64,000 bases of DNA from Sceloporus undulatus (Eukaryota; Chordata; Lepidosauria; Squamata; Phrynosomatidae). Made by a program: the position numbers and the translations under genes. Under the pieces are notes generated by a model, which did no database searches, was not told the DNA's origin, and worked only from the letters and a program-made list of their open reading frames with translations. The DNA lies in contig NC_056522.1 of the NCBI RefSeq assembly GCF_019175285.1, forward strand, positions 62,901,072-62,965,071. Reading direction: 5' to 3'. Positions 35,206 to 47,516 of this stretch are shown piece after piece. How positions within the stretch are numbered: position 1 is the first letter of the stretch; each line of letters opens with the position of its first letter.

Positions 35206-37060
35206 AGGTTTTTCTTGTGTGTGTGTGAACTGCTATCTCTACCTAGTTCAAGGGATGGGAATTGTGAGGCCTGGGGCCACATGGAGCCTTGGTGGGTTGG
35301 GTTTCATATGGCCCGCTGCCCCAAACAGGATTTTTTTTTTGGGGGGGGGGGAACAGTGGTGTAGCCTATTGTCAAGCAGGGCCTTTCCCCCTCTATATAC
35401 CTCTACAACTTATACTTGAGACAACTGGAGAACATTTCTGAAAAATGAAAATACCTTTGGTCAACTTTTGTCAGATACTGTATACTTAAAGAGATTTTTT
35501 TTAAAGAAGTAAAAATATCTCATGTCTATTCATAAATAAAATCAGCTGCCACAGAAATGTCAAAGGTACAAACCAAAGTTCTCTACCAAACTTTAACAAA
35601 ATTTGTGGCACAATTAAATAGGATGGTCATGTAGATTCAGGGCATATGATCCCATATCACTTAGGCAATCCAGTATAAAATACAGGCTGCAGGTATTTTT
35701 CAAAGGGAGGAATCATGGTGATAGGTTCACTATCATCTGCTGTATGGACTAGCAAGGACAGAAAAAAAAAATAGCACCTGATGGTACACAATCAATGCTG
35801 CCTCTTCCTGATGCAAACCATGTGCAGATGTTTCTCACTCACTTCAATTTAGGCAGCAATGAAGCAAACATTCAATTCGTGTTGCTTTGCAGGAGGGCTA
35901 AGACAGACAGAAGCAAGTCTTTATATATATCCTATATGTATTTCCACACTGAACAGAATATACATACCTTATGTCAAGCTCTATTATAGACTGAAAAGGT
36001 TTAGCAAAAGAGGGCATTTATTTTGAAATGACATCAAAAACCTGAATTTTAAGTTATGCTCTTTTTAAACCTATGCTAAAAAATGTTTTGCATAAATATA
36101 CTTACCACTGCAAAAGTTATAAATTTTATAGCCTTTCCATAGAAAGTGCAGGACTGTTACCGTTTCCTGCAATGTGTCCATTTTTTAAATCTGACTATTA
36201 AAGATACAGCATTATAGAGTTTCTATACTAAGACTTAAGAGTAATATTCTCAAATTTATTACCTCTCACAAACAAAATGGACCACTTACAGCTGATTGCC
36301 AGAGGCAATCTTTCTCTCAAATAGTCCACCGTAGGAAAGGACAAGAGAACGGGAACCATTTTATGTTCATGGCTGCATACCTGCAACTCCTTGATAGAAC
36401 AGATCCGATATTTGGAACACTCACAACTTGACACTTGGCCTTGTACTAGGAGCTAGGGGATGGTTTCACTGTGTCATTCTGACATCTGTAAAAAGTTTTC
36501 TTATAAATAATACATGGGTTCAGCATCAGACTCCCAACCTATCACATTCTTCAAATAACTTACTTTTCCACAGTAAGGTAACATTTTGGCTTGAATCCTA
36601 TTAATAGCCCCATCTAGAATAGAGCCATTGAACCAACTTTTGTTTTTCCCTTGGCAGGTAATACACAAGATAATAAACAACACAGAGATGATATTTCAAT
36701 GAACACATGGACCAACAATGGGGGAATGAAGTGGCAAAATTCTTTGAGAGGAGAAAGGGACCATGATCAGCCTAAAGGCAGGGGAGGATGGATGCTGTTT
36801 TTGCCTCTCTCTTCCACAAGCAGACACAGTTATTTTTATTTCAAAGTCAACATAACAATTACTGTTGAATGATTTAACTGGTTTTTTCTTGTTGGGACTA
36901 CCAAAAGCATTCAGGCATGTGTCATGTTGCCAGAAAATCCACTGTAACTGGACCCCAGAAATATCTCCTCCTCCCATGTTTTGAGGTTGATGTAAAAGAT
37001 TTAGTCTCTCCCCCCCCTCCCCCCCACCTTTGAATGGCCTTACTTTGATGTGTAACAATG
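35206..37060. other. No gene recognised; flank downstream of KIF26B
   Basis: This 1.85-kb stretch lies downstream of the KIF26B stop codon. It has no coding signal. Part of it could be a longer 3'UTR if the proposed poly(A) signal is not the one used. Confidence 0.45.
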
Positions 37061-37700
37061 AAAGACAGTTAACATTTATTTATATGCTGCATTAGTTAAG
37101 AAACATCTCTACAAACACAAGTTACGTAGAAACAACAAGTGAGAATTAGGATAAAACACCAAGAGGAAAATAAAAACCAGGCTGTAAATACATTTCCAAA
37201 AAAAATGTGTTTTGATTTTTTTGTCTTTTTCTTTTTCTTGACTAGCACCATCTGTACACAAGAAATTATGAACATAAATGTTTGGATAATAAAGATTTGC
37301 AAGGCACTTAAGACAGTTTCTCTGTGTATTTTCACTTTGATGGTGCTCTCAGCAGCGACGATCCTACATCTGCTCTTTCTCCCTCTTCGGTTACTGTTGG
37401 GGGAAAGTCACTTCTGCCAGCAGTTCCTATTTACAAACACATCCTTAAAGATTTCTCAAAGTGCTCTTTCAGGCTAGAAGAATCCACATCCTTATTTCTC
37501 ATGTCTTTTCTTTTCTTCATCATCTATTCAGTTTATGATCTGCTCTTTATCATAACAGAAAGGGGAGAATCTCTTCTTACACGCACGCACACACACAGTC
37601 AAAACATGACACCAACCTTCATCCTCATTCTGTGTCTTTGGGGTTCTGTTCAAAAGGGAGAACAGGGATGGCAGTAGTCCAAAACATTGAGCTGAAATCT
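37061..37700 (-). other. KIF26B: Probable KIF26B 3'UTR
   Basis: This is the sequence right after the TGA on the minus strand, up to the first clear AATAAA. It has no further exon signal. It contains a purine/pyrimidine repeat, (CA)n on the plus strand near 37585. The true length is uncertain, because several further AATAAA matches lie to the left. Confidence 0.5.
37075..37080 (-). terminator. KIF26B: Candidate poly(A) signal AATAAA
   Basis: The plus strand reads tttatt, AATAAA on the gene strand, about 620 bases after the stop codon. A G-rich stretch follows downstream (37011-37035). Motif and position are compatible, but no transcript supports it. Confidence 0.4.
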
Positions 37701-37849
37701 TCACCGGCGCCTGGAAGTGATGTCAAAGCAGGTGATCATCATGAGGTGGGCCTTGCAGTAGTTGACACGGTTCTCCAGTCGTTCAGTCACACACTCAAGA
37801 GCCTCCAAGTACTCCAGTGAATCCAAGTCAAATACTTGTTCCAGGTCAA
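37701..37849 (-). CDS. KIF26B: KIF26B last coding exon
   Basis: This exon encodes the final 48 residues plus the second part of a split phenylalanine codon: [20 protein letters not shown], then [17 protein letters not shown], then [11 protein letters not shown] and TGA (37703-37701). The acceptor is 'tttctcacag' directly before 37849. The incoming phase is 1, which fits the preceding exon ending in a single T, so the join reads SE-F-DLEQ. This acidic, leucine-rich tail is very similar to the C-terminus I know from mammalian KIF26B and is predicted to be helical. Its near-identity to mammals, against the looser large exon, suggests a conserved interaction surface; that last point is inference. 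Confidence 0.95.
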
Positions 37850-37920
37850 CTGTGAGAAAGGAAAATGGAAAAGATGGTAGAGAGACAAGAAAGGAACACA
37901 ACTATTCTCTGTTAGTAATA

Positions 37921-38163
37921 CAGCTGGCCCCCCCATATCCATGGATTCTTCATCCAAGGATTCAACTATGCACAAATGTAAAATTTTCCCAAAAGATATA
38001 AATTCCAGAAAGCAAACCTTGACTTTGCTATTTTATATAAGGGACACAACTTTACTATGCCATTGTATTGAATGAGACTTGAGCATCCACAGGTTTTGGT
38101 ATCCATGGGGAGGTGGGGAGGGGGTCCTGGAACCAAACCTCAGCGGATATCAAGGGATCACTG
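37921..38163. mobile_element. Tigger-like MITE in a KIF26B intron
   Basis: The termini 'cagctggcccccccatatcc' and '..aagggatcactg' carry the family pattern, with TA on both sides (37919-37920 and 38164-38165). The interior has 'atccatggattcttcatcc' and 'ggaaccaaacctcagcggat'. It starts only 71 bp into the last intron, beyond the acceptor at 37850. Confidence 0.87.
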
Positions 38164-38164
38164 T

Positions 38165-38360
38165 ATTGTGTCATCTGCATATCGTACTTTGTTGATGTTC
38201 CTTCCTCTGATCTTCACTCCCTGTCTCTGAGTCTAGGCCTGCTTTTCAAACTATATGTTCTGCATACAGGTTGAATGCATAAAATGATAGTATGCAGCCT
38301 TGCATGACCCCTTTGCTGACTGTGAATCATTCTGTTTCTCTATATTCTCTGGTAGCATTT
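38165..38360 (-). mobile_element. Bov-B LINE fragment in a KIF26B intron
   Basis: The plus strand 'tgtcatctgcatatcgtact' is the complement of the Bov-B region coding for the YADD-type catalytic motif (..ADDT). Then come 'gttgatgttccttcctctga' and 'atgttctgcatacaggttga', in the order of the element. Homology fades after about 38350. The MITE at 37921-38163 lies directly against it. Confidence 0.72.
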
Positions 38361-39054
38361 AATATTCTTTAAGTTAATATATGTTCAGATTATGTATCTG
38401 TACTAGGCCAGAAAACCACCTGCTTGCTATTACTGATTTTAAAGTACTAAATTCCCAAGTCCTGTGATAGCTCCAAGAAGCCTGTACCAAAATTATATTT
38501 TTGTTGTTGTGTCTGCATCTTTTAAAAACATCCTCCTTATTAATATCCTTCATAATTTAAATGCATTAATCCTTTTATGACTCAGTTTTATGAACTGTAT
38601 CCATTTCTGGCTATATGTAGAGAACTAAATTAATCTCTTACATAAGCCCTTTCAACCAAGGGTCAAATTTACCTTAAAGTATTATTTCACAGCAAGAGAA
38701 CAGATTTATAATTCATATGTCTGAATGATCTGAGGGCAGGAAAAAAATCTCATTTTCAAAAGCTGTGGACTGAGGCGCATAATCCAGTGATGGCAATATT
38801 CCTCACTAGAGTACCTTACAATTCCTGGAGTCAGCTCTTGAGCAAATAGGCCAAGCTGGTTCCAATGTGACAATTTAATAGGAAGCATGTGAGAAAAGTT
38901 CTAGAAATACAGACAATCAAAATCTTCCCTAGGTCAAATATCAATTTAAACTTTGGTTGCACACATAGTGGCCCACAGTTTCTACACCAGTAAAAAGAAA
39001 GTTAGTATCTCAGGGGGGGGGGGAGCCAAAGAAGACTAATTTGTAAAATCTTAC

Positions 39055-39205
39055 ATTCACTGAGCCACTTATTAGGATCCAGCATCAGGTACTGTTTGGT
39101 CACTTCCAACTCCCTCATTAACCATTCATACTTGGCCTTGACCTCTGCAATTCGCTGCTGTCGGTGCTCCAAGATTTTCAGTTTGGCGTTGAAGCAAATC
39201 ACCTC
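39055..39205 (-). CDS. KIF26B: KIF26B penultimate coding exon
   Basis: This 151-nt exon encodes [20 protein letters not shown], then [20 protein letters not shown], then [10 protein letters not shown], plus one base of the next codon. The acceptor is 'ttattgggtag' before 39205. The donor is GTAAGA at 39054. It enters in phase 0 and leaves in phase 1, matching both neighbours. The basic/acidic heptad-like run around [20 protein letters not shown] looks like a short coiled coil. In the family this segment lies close to the C-terminus and is one of the best conserved parts outside the motor. No stop or frame change is seen. Confidence 0.95.
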
Positions 39206-40810
39206 CTACCCAATAAAACAAATGAAGAGAAATTAAAAAAAAATAAACTGAGACCCGGTTAGATTTCCCACAGCCAAATTATCTTCCATTTAGTAATAAC
39301 TATTACAATAACTCAATAAATGAAACAGTAGGGAATTAATTAAACAAGTAAACCTTTGACATTGAAGGGACTATGTACATTTATTTGTCAAGTATATTTA
39401 CCAGATGCCTTGTTAAACACATTATTCAAGGGGAAAAGGTTTCCACAATTCATTTTTCAACTGTTCTCAGAATTATATCTTAAAGCAGTCATGTTTTCAA
39501 AGTGGGGGGAAAAATCACTTTGGAGCAGGAGCCCTGAGGGTCAAACTAGATGCCATGAGGGAGTATAGAGTTCCCAAGCCTATATATCCTACATAGTGCT
39601 AATGCAAGTGCTGAGGAGGAGAAACAGCTGATGAGTCAGAGGATCTTTCTCTTCCAACAATTGCCTATGCTCCCTTATAAATGCATCATCTGGTCAGTAT
39701 TTTGTCCTGGCTACTCTCTAAATCTAGAAATGAACTCATGAGGGAGAAAAATGGACTAGATGATATTAGAGGGGAGAATCAATAGGCACAAGAAGTGTCC
39801 TTTTCTCCTGCTTATCCATCTCTTCTAGTGAGTATTTGCCCCTGAAATCCTTTTATGGTCTTCTCAGCCACCTTTGTTATCTGCAAAAAGCTTATCCAGT
39901 GAAGCTCTCTCAAATGTTTTTTACACTCTGGTGCATGAGAAGAGAATTTAGAGACTCAATGGCCTAGTCTGAACAATTTGTCTAGCACTTTGTAGACAAA
40001 ATACTGTAACTCAGATCCATTCTGACTTTGACTCTGTAGTTCATACAAATGTAACTCTTGTCCCTATTTGTCCAGAGACTTTCTTCCATTAGTATAGCCC
40101 AAGGTTACAAGACAGAATCCTTAGAGAGATGACACTGGGCAGGATGCTTGCCCTTCTTGGCGCATTAAAGAGACTGTAGGTGAGGGACTGGCCAAGTGGG
40201 TAAAGGTTTTAGTCAATGCCTCTACAATGAGGCAGGATACCAACATGAATAAAAGTAAAAGTAATTGTAGCAGAAATTGTAAATTTGTGTTGCACCTTTC
40301 ATTGCTTGAACTACTTTTTTTGGGGGGGGGGATTTAGGATCAATTAAAAAAAATGAGATAACACTTGAAAGATCCCACTCAACATGCCTGTAAAATATAT
40401 AAACATGTTATTTAAAACAGCATTAAAAGTAATTAGAAAATACTATTTGTTCAACTTTAACCTTGAAAAAATAATGTAATTTCCACTTTTTACATGATTT
40501 TTGGTATGTAACTTTGTTATGGCTTGATCATAAAAGGGAGAAGGAGTAACTCATTACAACCAATTGCATTGGTTGTAAAATGTTACTTCCAAGCTTTGAC
40601 TTTTAGTGGATGTTTCAGCTTCAGTTTAAATTTATATGTTAGGATCTTCCATAGGATATATTTCATTTATAAAGTGAGAGGAGTGTATTGTTTTAAACCT
40701 CCCTTAGCCATGGCCAACTTGCTGGAAAGAGAACAACTTAAAATACAGTAAGATAGTATCCATATTTTTGTTGTTGAAAAATGGCATGGTCTTGGTTATG
40801 ATGGTCTCAC

Positions 40811-41010
40811 ATTGTTTTCTCCCATGCGTCGTCGCTGGAGCCGCTCCACATCATCAATCTCATAGACTTTGATTTCAAAGGGCTCCCCTATTCCTCTCTG
40901 GGCACTTCGCAGAGGTCCATCTACCCAGCGTACTGCTGGGCTGGTAGGTTTCCTCACAGGCGATGTTGTGTCAAGTGACAAAGCTGGAATGAGTCTCCGT
41001 CTCTGAGAAC
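40811..41010 (-). CDS. KIF26B: KIF26B antepenultimate coding exon
   Basis: This 200-nt exon encodes [20 protein letters not shown], then [20 protein letters not shown], then [20 protein letters not shown] and RMGENN. The acceptor is 'cactatttag' before 41010. The donor is GTGAGA at 40810. Two bases complete a glycine codon begun in the large exon (AATACAG + GT), so the join reads RSNTG-SQRRR; the exon ends in phase 0. The motif [20 protein letters not shown] is diagnostic of KIF26 proteins. The intron towards the large exon is 17.7 kb, and the next intron is 1.6 kb. Confidence 0.95.
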
Positions 41011-44000
41011 CTAAATAGTGCCAGATATAAAGTCCTGTTATAAAAGGATACATCTTCTGTTTTGTTCTGCAAAGAGGAATTTAGGTCATGTAAGGAAGCA
41101 AGAGAGATCAAGCACGCCTTTTACTAGGAAGGTTGCCAGCAATGATGGCATGACGCTGCAATTCTGCCAGCACATACATAAACGTGTTGGGTTAAATGGT
41201 ATTCAGGATGGATGTGTATTGGGGGAGTTGAGCAACACTGTGTCCCCTGGCCTGCTCATTCAAAACACTGCATAATTAAAATCCTGGGAATAATCCCCAT
41301 CCCCATAGAAGGCCCTAAGCTCACAACACCAATGAATTAGTGTCTTCAATACCACAGGGAGAGGTTCTTGTTTGGAGACTAGTCAGAGAATGTGGCTGCT
41401 CTGCATGGGTTCGCTGTTCCAAATAGAGCCCTACAACTAATATTTCTGCTGCAGAGCTTTCCATCTTCTGTATCCTTAGACGTCATGCCATATAAATGAG
41501 AGAAAGTAGGGTGTATTAGATATGGAGCCCAGTATACTTGGGCCTGACTGAGATTACAAAACAAAGACAGATGTAACATTAAACTGTAATGTATGTTTGT
41601 TACTCATCAATTTTGAAAACAAAATCATTTTCATTATGAGCAAAACTGTGGGGAAACGTTAGCATTCTATCTAGCCTGTGGATTACCACTTGGCCATCAT
41701 TAATATGGACACACTGCCAGGGGGAAAAGTCCTGTCTGGCTCAAAAATATTCACCTCTTTGTCAAAGGCATCATGGCACAGAATGTTTCTGTTCCAATGC
41801 AAATGCCTGTTGAGAACACAAACCTAATCACATATATCTTGGGGGAAAGGAAGTTGGTCTCTTCTGCAGAATATAAAGTGGGAGAGGAAACTATATTTTC
41901 TTCATCAACATAACACAGTAAGAGACAGATGGAAGAAAAATGCAGCTGGCTTATTTTCTGAATGATGGCAGCTGCTACAATGTACCTCCTAAAAGAGATT
42001 AGGACAGTTTGGCCCATCCAGCCAAAGCCAGACTCTAAATGGAATCTCCTGGCTGTTAGAAATTAGTCTTGAGTCAGTGTGGAAGGAAACATTGTGAGCA
42101 CACACAGATTATTTCTCAACCCAAATAAAATAATTTAGACAACTCTCAGAAATGTACTTGTTTACTATTAAACCTAAACTGCTACCAAGGCATTGCCAAA
42201 ATTCAACTTATTTTAGTTTGAAAAATCACTAGAAACCATTTGATTGGAGCTGTTTCCTCCACCCATCCACACGTATGCAATTGCTGACTGATGTTGTTTT
42301 TCCAAGGACTACAGTAGCTATCTTATAATTTGGGAAACCTGGAGCTACTGATAATACAGAGGAATTAGGATGCTTCATTGTTTTGTTTCTTCTAGTAAAT
42401 GAAGGTTGTGGCTTGAGTGGCTTTTGTTATTGGCTGATACATTTTTTGTTAGCATTAGAATGTTGATTTTTCTTAGGAAGGAGGAAAACCAAAAGAGAAT
42501 ATTCCACGTGTCTTGAGACATAATGCCACCCAATTCAGATTTCTATCAGCTCTGATTCTGGAATCTGATCCATCATGTCTTTTCTGAACACCAAGCCATG
42601 TGGGTTTGTGGGCTTTAGATATTAGATTCCTGTGCAGACAAGTTCTCACATTTAGAACAGAAATTTGTAGATGCTGATCCAATTGCTAACAACAATAAAT
42701 AAGAGTAAGAAAACAGTTCTCTCCTACATGCAAAGAAGGTGATCTGAAATGTAATCTATTTTAAATAAACATTGATTAATGAGCTGTTTTTAGTCTAGAC
42801 ACAAAAGGTATAAAGTGACTTAAGAAGGATTCCATCTGCCTCAGAGTTCCTTCATTTAGTCTTTGTGGTTTATCTGATTTCATTTAAGATGGATTGCATA
42901 AGGAAGTACATCCATGCTGCAGTATTTCAGGGTGAGTGCCACCATGAATTAATGACAACACAATGGGAAGAGGCTCAACTGGTTCAAGAAATTAAAAGTA
43001 CCCACTTTCACCAGGCTCTACAGGCTGAGAATATGGTAATGTTTTATAGATACATATAAATTAAGCAAGTATTTTGTTGGAGGCCACAATACACTAGTCC
43101 TCTACAGCAAGTGGAAAGTAATGGGACATTTGGCAAGATTATAATCGATCTGTTGTCTAGATATTCATTTTCAAGCAACTAGTCGTCAACCTGAACCTCT
43201 AATAACATAAAGGCTCACTCATTTTCAAATCTCTATGAAATAAAAAAATATAATGAGCAGATTGAATCATTGGTGTCAGTTAAGAAAGATAATTTTAATT
43301 TATGTCTAGTACATGATTCTGAGAGGAGAAAGTAGCTTCAGTGATAAAAAGACTAGCAAGGTAAAAAAACCATGAGTAACTTTAAAATAACTATAGACAT
43401 CAACATGAAATTACCCACTTAGTACAGAGAGACACCACAAAATGACCACAGCTATGTCAGCAACGGCAGAAAGGGAAGAATCAATTTGACTGTATAATGC
43501 AGTGAGGTATTTTCAAATTGAAAATTAGTATTTAAGAGTTGGAAAACTTAATATTTTCAAGTCAGTACATTAAAGAAATTCAGAAATATACACTTTCTTC
43601 TTAGAGAAGAAAGAAGACATTGAATTGCTGTGACACAACAACATCAGGATTCTGCATTTGGAGCTGAAGCCTAAAACAGTATTTCTTAAACTGTTTGATG
43701 GGGGGGGGGGGGGAACTGAGAGAATGTTTTTACCAGGGACCGGCACCGTAATTGTGCCTATTGACTACAACCGTTTCTTTCTTTCCTGGAAACTTGCCAG
43801 AGATCAGGGGGCAAATGATTCACTGGTTAGCACCAGTCCATGGACCGCCACTTTCAGTAGCAGTGGCCTAAAGTTCTGCCCCAAGTGGAACTATGCCCGG
43901 GCTCTTCTTTTTCCTCTACAGGACCCACCTTTCTTTCACTACTCCTTAACGCAATGATCCCCAGTTGCTCAAGAATCACCTTCCTCCTTTGGTGCCATTG

Positions 44001-44429
44001 TGTTCGCAGTCATTTAGTGGCCCATGTGTGGCAAGGTGTGTTGAAGAAACACTGAGCTCTTTCCTTATAGCCAGAAACAAAATAACAATGTTATCCTCTG
44101 GGACCTTGGGAGGAACCCATGGGAGGTCCTAGAGGCTGCCTTTGTTGTTCTGCATTTGGCTATAGGGACGTTGCCAGACACTTCTCTCACTCTCCACCAA
44201 CCACTAAAGGGCCATAGAGGGCACCAAAGGAAGAAGGCGAGTCTTAAGGGGCTGGGGGTCATTGTACTGCATGATTTCCTCCCACTACAATGACTGAAAA
44301 GAGATATACACAGGTGTAAATTTAACTTATGCCTCTCTATGTGACTAGAAGGACAGCCGGCCTATGTTTCCTTCATCTTGTTTCATTATGATTTCAGAGG
44401 TTGTAAAAGTTTTGCTGGTAAGGGACTAT
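41011..44429 (-). other. KIF26B: KIF26B intron, no feature recognised in most of it
   Basis: This is the left part of the 17.7-kb intron (58754-41011). It is AT-rich with only short ORFs. Near 43680-43870, a G14 run followed by 'gggaccggcaccgtaat' and 'ccagtccatggaccgccact' resembles a dispersed, possibly hAT-derived repeat; I cannot set its limits. Confidence 0.5.
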
Positions 44430-44739
44430 GGCGGGTTACAAACCATCATAAAGTATGCGCTCTGCGCGTACTAGGGTTAGGAAGGGCCATATTAGGGTTA
44501 GGAAGGTTCTTACTTTCCTCATGGCCCTTCCTCCCAGTACGCATGGAGGACGTCTTGGGCGCTGTGTGTCCAGACGTGTTGCGGCAGAAGTGATGCCGCG
44601 AGGGCACCCTCCGCCCCTCGCGGCGCCACTTTCGCGTTTTGCAAAGGAGCGCCATTTCGCGGTCTGGCCGCTGGGCTTCCCTACACAGTGAATGGCGGTG
44701 GCGAGAAAACGGCACCTTGAGGGCCGTTTGTAACCCACC
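44430..44739. mobile_element. CpG-rich foldback MITE (intronic)
   Basis: The left end 'ggcgggttacaaaccatcat' and right end 'ggccgtttgtaacccacc' are inverted. TAT flanks both sides (44427-44429 and 44740-44742). The interior has 'gcgctctgcgcgtactaggg', 'ggttaggaag' repeats, and a CpG-rich right half ending 'aaaacggcacctt'. Three-base flanking repeats agree with PIF/Harbinger, although TAT is not TWA. It codes for nothing. Confidence 0.75.
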
Positions 44740-44807
44740 TATATTTTCTAAAATCCTTCAGTCAACACTCATGATGACAGCAGGCTGGGAGATTCTGGGA
44801 AATGTTG

Positions 44808-45173
44808 GGCAGGTTATAGACTGCCGCTTTGAGGCAGTCTGCCGCCGCCGCCGCTTGGTCCACGCGGGAGGCGCAGCAGCCACACCGCGCGGCTCCCGCG
44901 CGGGCCAAAAAATAAGCTCCAAAATGGAGCTTCTTTCCGCGGCGCACTGATGACGTCACGAAGCGCCAAGGGCGCATTCGTGACGTCATTAGCGCCGCGC
45001 GACGTTCGGACACTCAGCGTCCGATACGTCAATATGGCGCCGGCCATGTAGAAGGGCCGGCGCCATATTGTACGGACAGAGTCCGTACTAGGGACAGGGG
45101 CGTCTAGAAGAGACACCCCTTTTTAAAAATGGGACATCCTCCAGACGTCCCAACTGGCAGTGTGTAACCCGCC
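44808..45173. mobile_element. CpG-rich foldback MITE (intronic)
   Basis: The left end 'ggcaggttatagactgcc' and right end 'ggcagtgtgtaacccgcc' are inverted. GTTG lies on both sides (44804-44807 and 45174-45177). The core has 'gctccaaaatggagcttctt' as a hairpin, 'gcgcaccatgacgtca'-like inverted blocks around 44945-44990, and 'atatggcgccggcc/ggccggcgccatat' arms near 45035-45068. It lies 68 bp right of the element at 44430. Confidence 0.77.
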
Positions 45174-45177
45174 GTTG

Positions 45178-47031
45178 TTTTGAAAAGTAACTGTCCCAAG
45201 CTCTCTATAATTCTAGTGACCCTTTAAAATACATCTCATTCTTGTGAGGTACTTAGAATTCTCTGCTACAGGGCCTTCCTCTAAACTACTCCACAAAATC
45301 TCTCTAGTAGAGGATTCTAAGTGCCTCACTAAACTGAAATCCCAACGTTCACTAAATTATAATTTCCAGCCACAGCACTTTGATGCTTAAAGTGGTGCCA
45401 AATTGCTGTAACTGGAGTCTGAGCAAGAGTCTGTTTCTGGGAAAATCATGTTGCCACACTTTAACTCAACTGTGCATTTAATGCCATATTCCATGGAGAA
45501 GGATATCTGCAAGATGACCTTGATTTGAGTCTGGTAGCATATGGCTCTCAGCACGAGTCTTCATGGACTGAGATCCTGTAGCAACAGCCAACAAAAGCAG
45601 GCAATAAACATAGGAACTGAATTACTATGACAATTTCTTGTGGAATAAAAAATAAATGGGCAACTCATTTATTGTTAAGGTATTTGGCATGCCATAAATA
45701 TATTGCCTGAGACTAAGGTGGGGACATAGCACCAATCCTTTCAAGGAGAAATACTGAGTAAAATCGCAAGGGGGTGGAAATATCTGTTTTTCATTTCTAA
45801 TCAATTTGTTTAGCCATCCTGCTCACACAGAGACATCAATTCCACAACTGTCCTGCATTCCTTGATCTAGCTTCATTTCATGACAGGCCATTTAGAGCCC
45901 ATAAATGAGCCCTACCTCTCAAGAGGCAGTCCCTCATTGAGCATGGCAGATTGACAAGTAATTTGGGAGAAGCCCCAGGGAAGATGTAGGTCAGAGCTGA
46001 CAATGTCCAACACCCACGCCATCTCCAACTGCCCATTGAATAGGGATCTCCCTACACTCACCCTCCCAAAAGCTTATTTTTACAAGAACTGGATTACAAC
46101 ACACTCTTTCCGTGCCAGTTGCTTGATGCTATTGTATGTGGAGATGATTCTGAGCTGGTTTTTGTCCCAGGCGCAGGGTTAAAAAAAATTAATGAGCTCA
46201 GTCTGTTTCCCAGCCTTTCGAAAAGAAAAGGGGCAGCTCCAGACAAACCAGTGACTATTGTGTTTCTGTAAGCTAATTCCAAGCCAGCCAAGTTAGCAGG
46301 TTTTATTTACAAGTAGCCTAATGGTGTCCAACTCAATCATGCATGTTCCATGGAGCTTTCAACATGCACAATAGTCCACTGCTACTTCCTCTATTAAATC
46401 ATTCCTATATTCATGCGGTCGAAAGCTCAGTGCTGGCACGTGGCAGTCAAGCGTGTAAAAAATGATTACCTGGGTCCCTTTCAACACAGATTTGCTGCAT
46501 GAAATGGCCTGGCTGTGACCTGAGAAAAATCAATGCTGTTGTTTTTAGTGAACACCCACCCACCCACCCACCCACCCACCCACACACACACACACACATA
46601 TGGTGATAGGGGCCCATTTCACCATCCCTGTTCTGTTTTCCAGCCAGTATTCATGCTTTTTAAAAAGCTCATCAAGTACAGAGTTTTGTCAACTCCCTTT
46701 GCAACTATGTCTATGACCTCTAAGGTTAAAAAATAACTTTTGGTATGAATAACTATCACAGTTGCTAATGTTGTCAGTTCTGGATGAGCTAAAAAGCAAG
46801 TATATCTAGTGCTACGAGGCTGAGGAGGGACTCAGTCCTTTTCCGAACAATGGGACTGCAATCTTGCTCTTGCTTAAGCATGGCTTAGATGTATTTCATT
46901 CTAGGCTCTTCCAAGCTGATATAAGGAAGTGTGAGTTCTTGTGATATAGTTCTTTGGCTCTGCCAGTTTTACTAGGTTTAGTCCCCTTTGCATCACCCAT
47001 ATTTCCTTTTTTGTAGGTTCCAAAGGTAGTA
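45178..47031. other. Intron, no gene recognised
   Basis: This 1.85-kb stretch of KIF26B intron has a (CCCA)n(CA)n array at 46553-46598 and otherwise nothing I can name. The region 45200-45460 has some self-complementary blocks, too loose to call. Confidence 0.5.
46553..46598. repeat. (ACCC)n(CA)n microsatellite
   Basis: About seven ACCC units followed by about eight CA units. Confidence 0.95.
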
Positions 47032-47257
47032 CAGTGGGACCTTGTTATCCACTGGGGTTTGGTTCCAGGAGCCCCTGTGGATAACAAAATCTGTGGATGC
47101 TCATTAAATATAATGGCAGAGTAAAATGGTGTGCCTTATAAAGAAGGGAAAATCAAGATTTCCCTTCTTTCATAATTTCTACTTTTTTTTAATATTTTCA
47201 ACCCGTGGATGCTTGAATCTGTGGATAAAATAATCTGTGGATAAGGAGGACCGACTA
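47032..47257. mobile_element. Tigger-like MITE (intronic)
   Basis: It begins 'cagtgggaccttgttatcca' after TA and ends '..aaggaggaccgac' before TA. The interior 'ggtttggttccaggagcccc', 'aaatataatggcagagtaaa' and 'gtggatgcttgaatctgtgg' match the copy at 16310-16540 closely, the nearest pair in the window. Confidence 0.85.
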
Positions 47258-47516
47258 CAGTTCCTTGGATTTACACTAGGGCTCTCCCAAAGGGTTTTTT
47301 AATGTTGTGTTTTGTTTAATAGAAGAAAAATCCAAAATCCAAATGGAAATAAGGTGTAGAACTAGAGCTTACCCAACTCAGGTATAAAACCTGGTCTAAC
47401 CAACTATAGAAGATCTGCTGAAACATTGGGATTTACTTATGTAATGAACAAATTATTCAAGAGGTTTATTTTAGTGGAATTAACCTACAGGATTCTGGCA
47501 TCTAACTCAGGCACTG

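Noticed and set aside
44436-45116. Overlapping ORFs of 80-103 codons
   Set aside because: They are compositional by-products of two adjacent GC-rich MITEs. They cross element borders.
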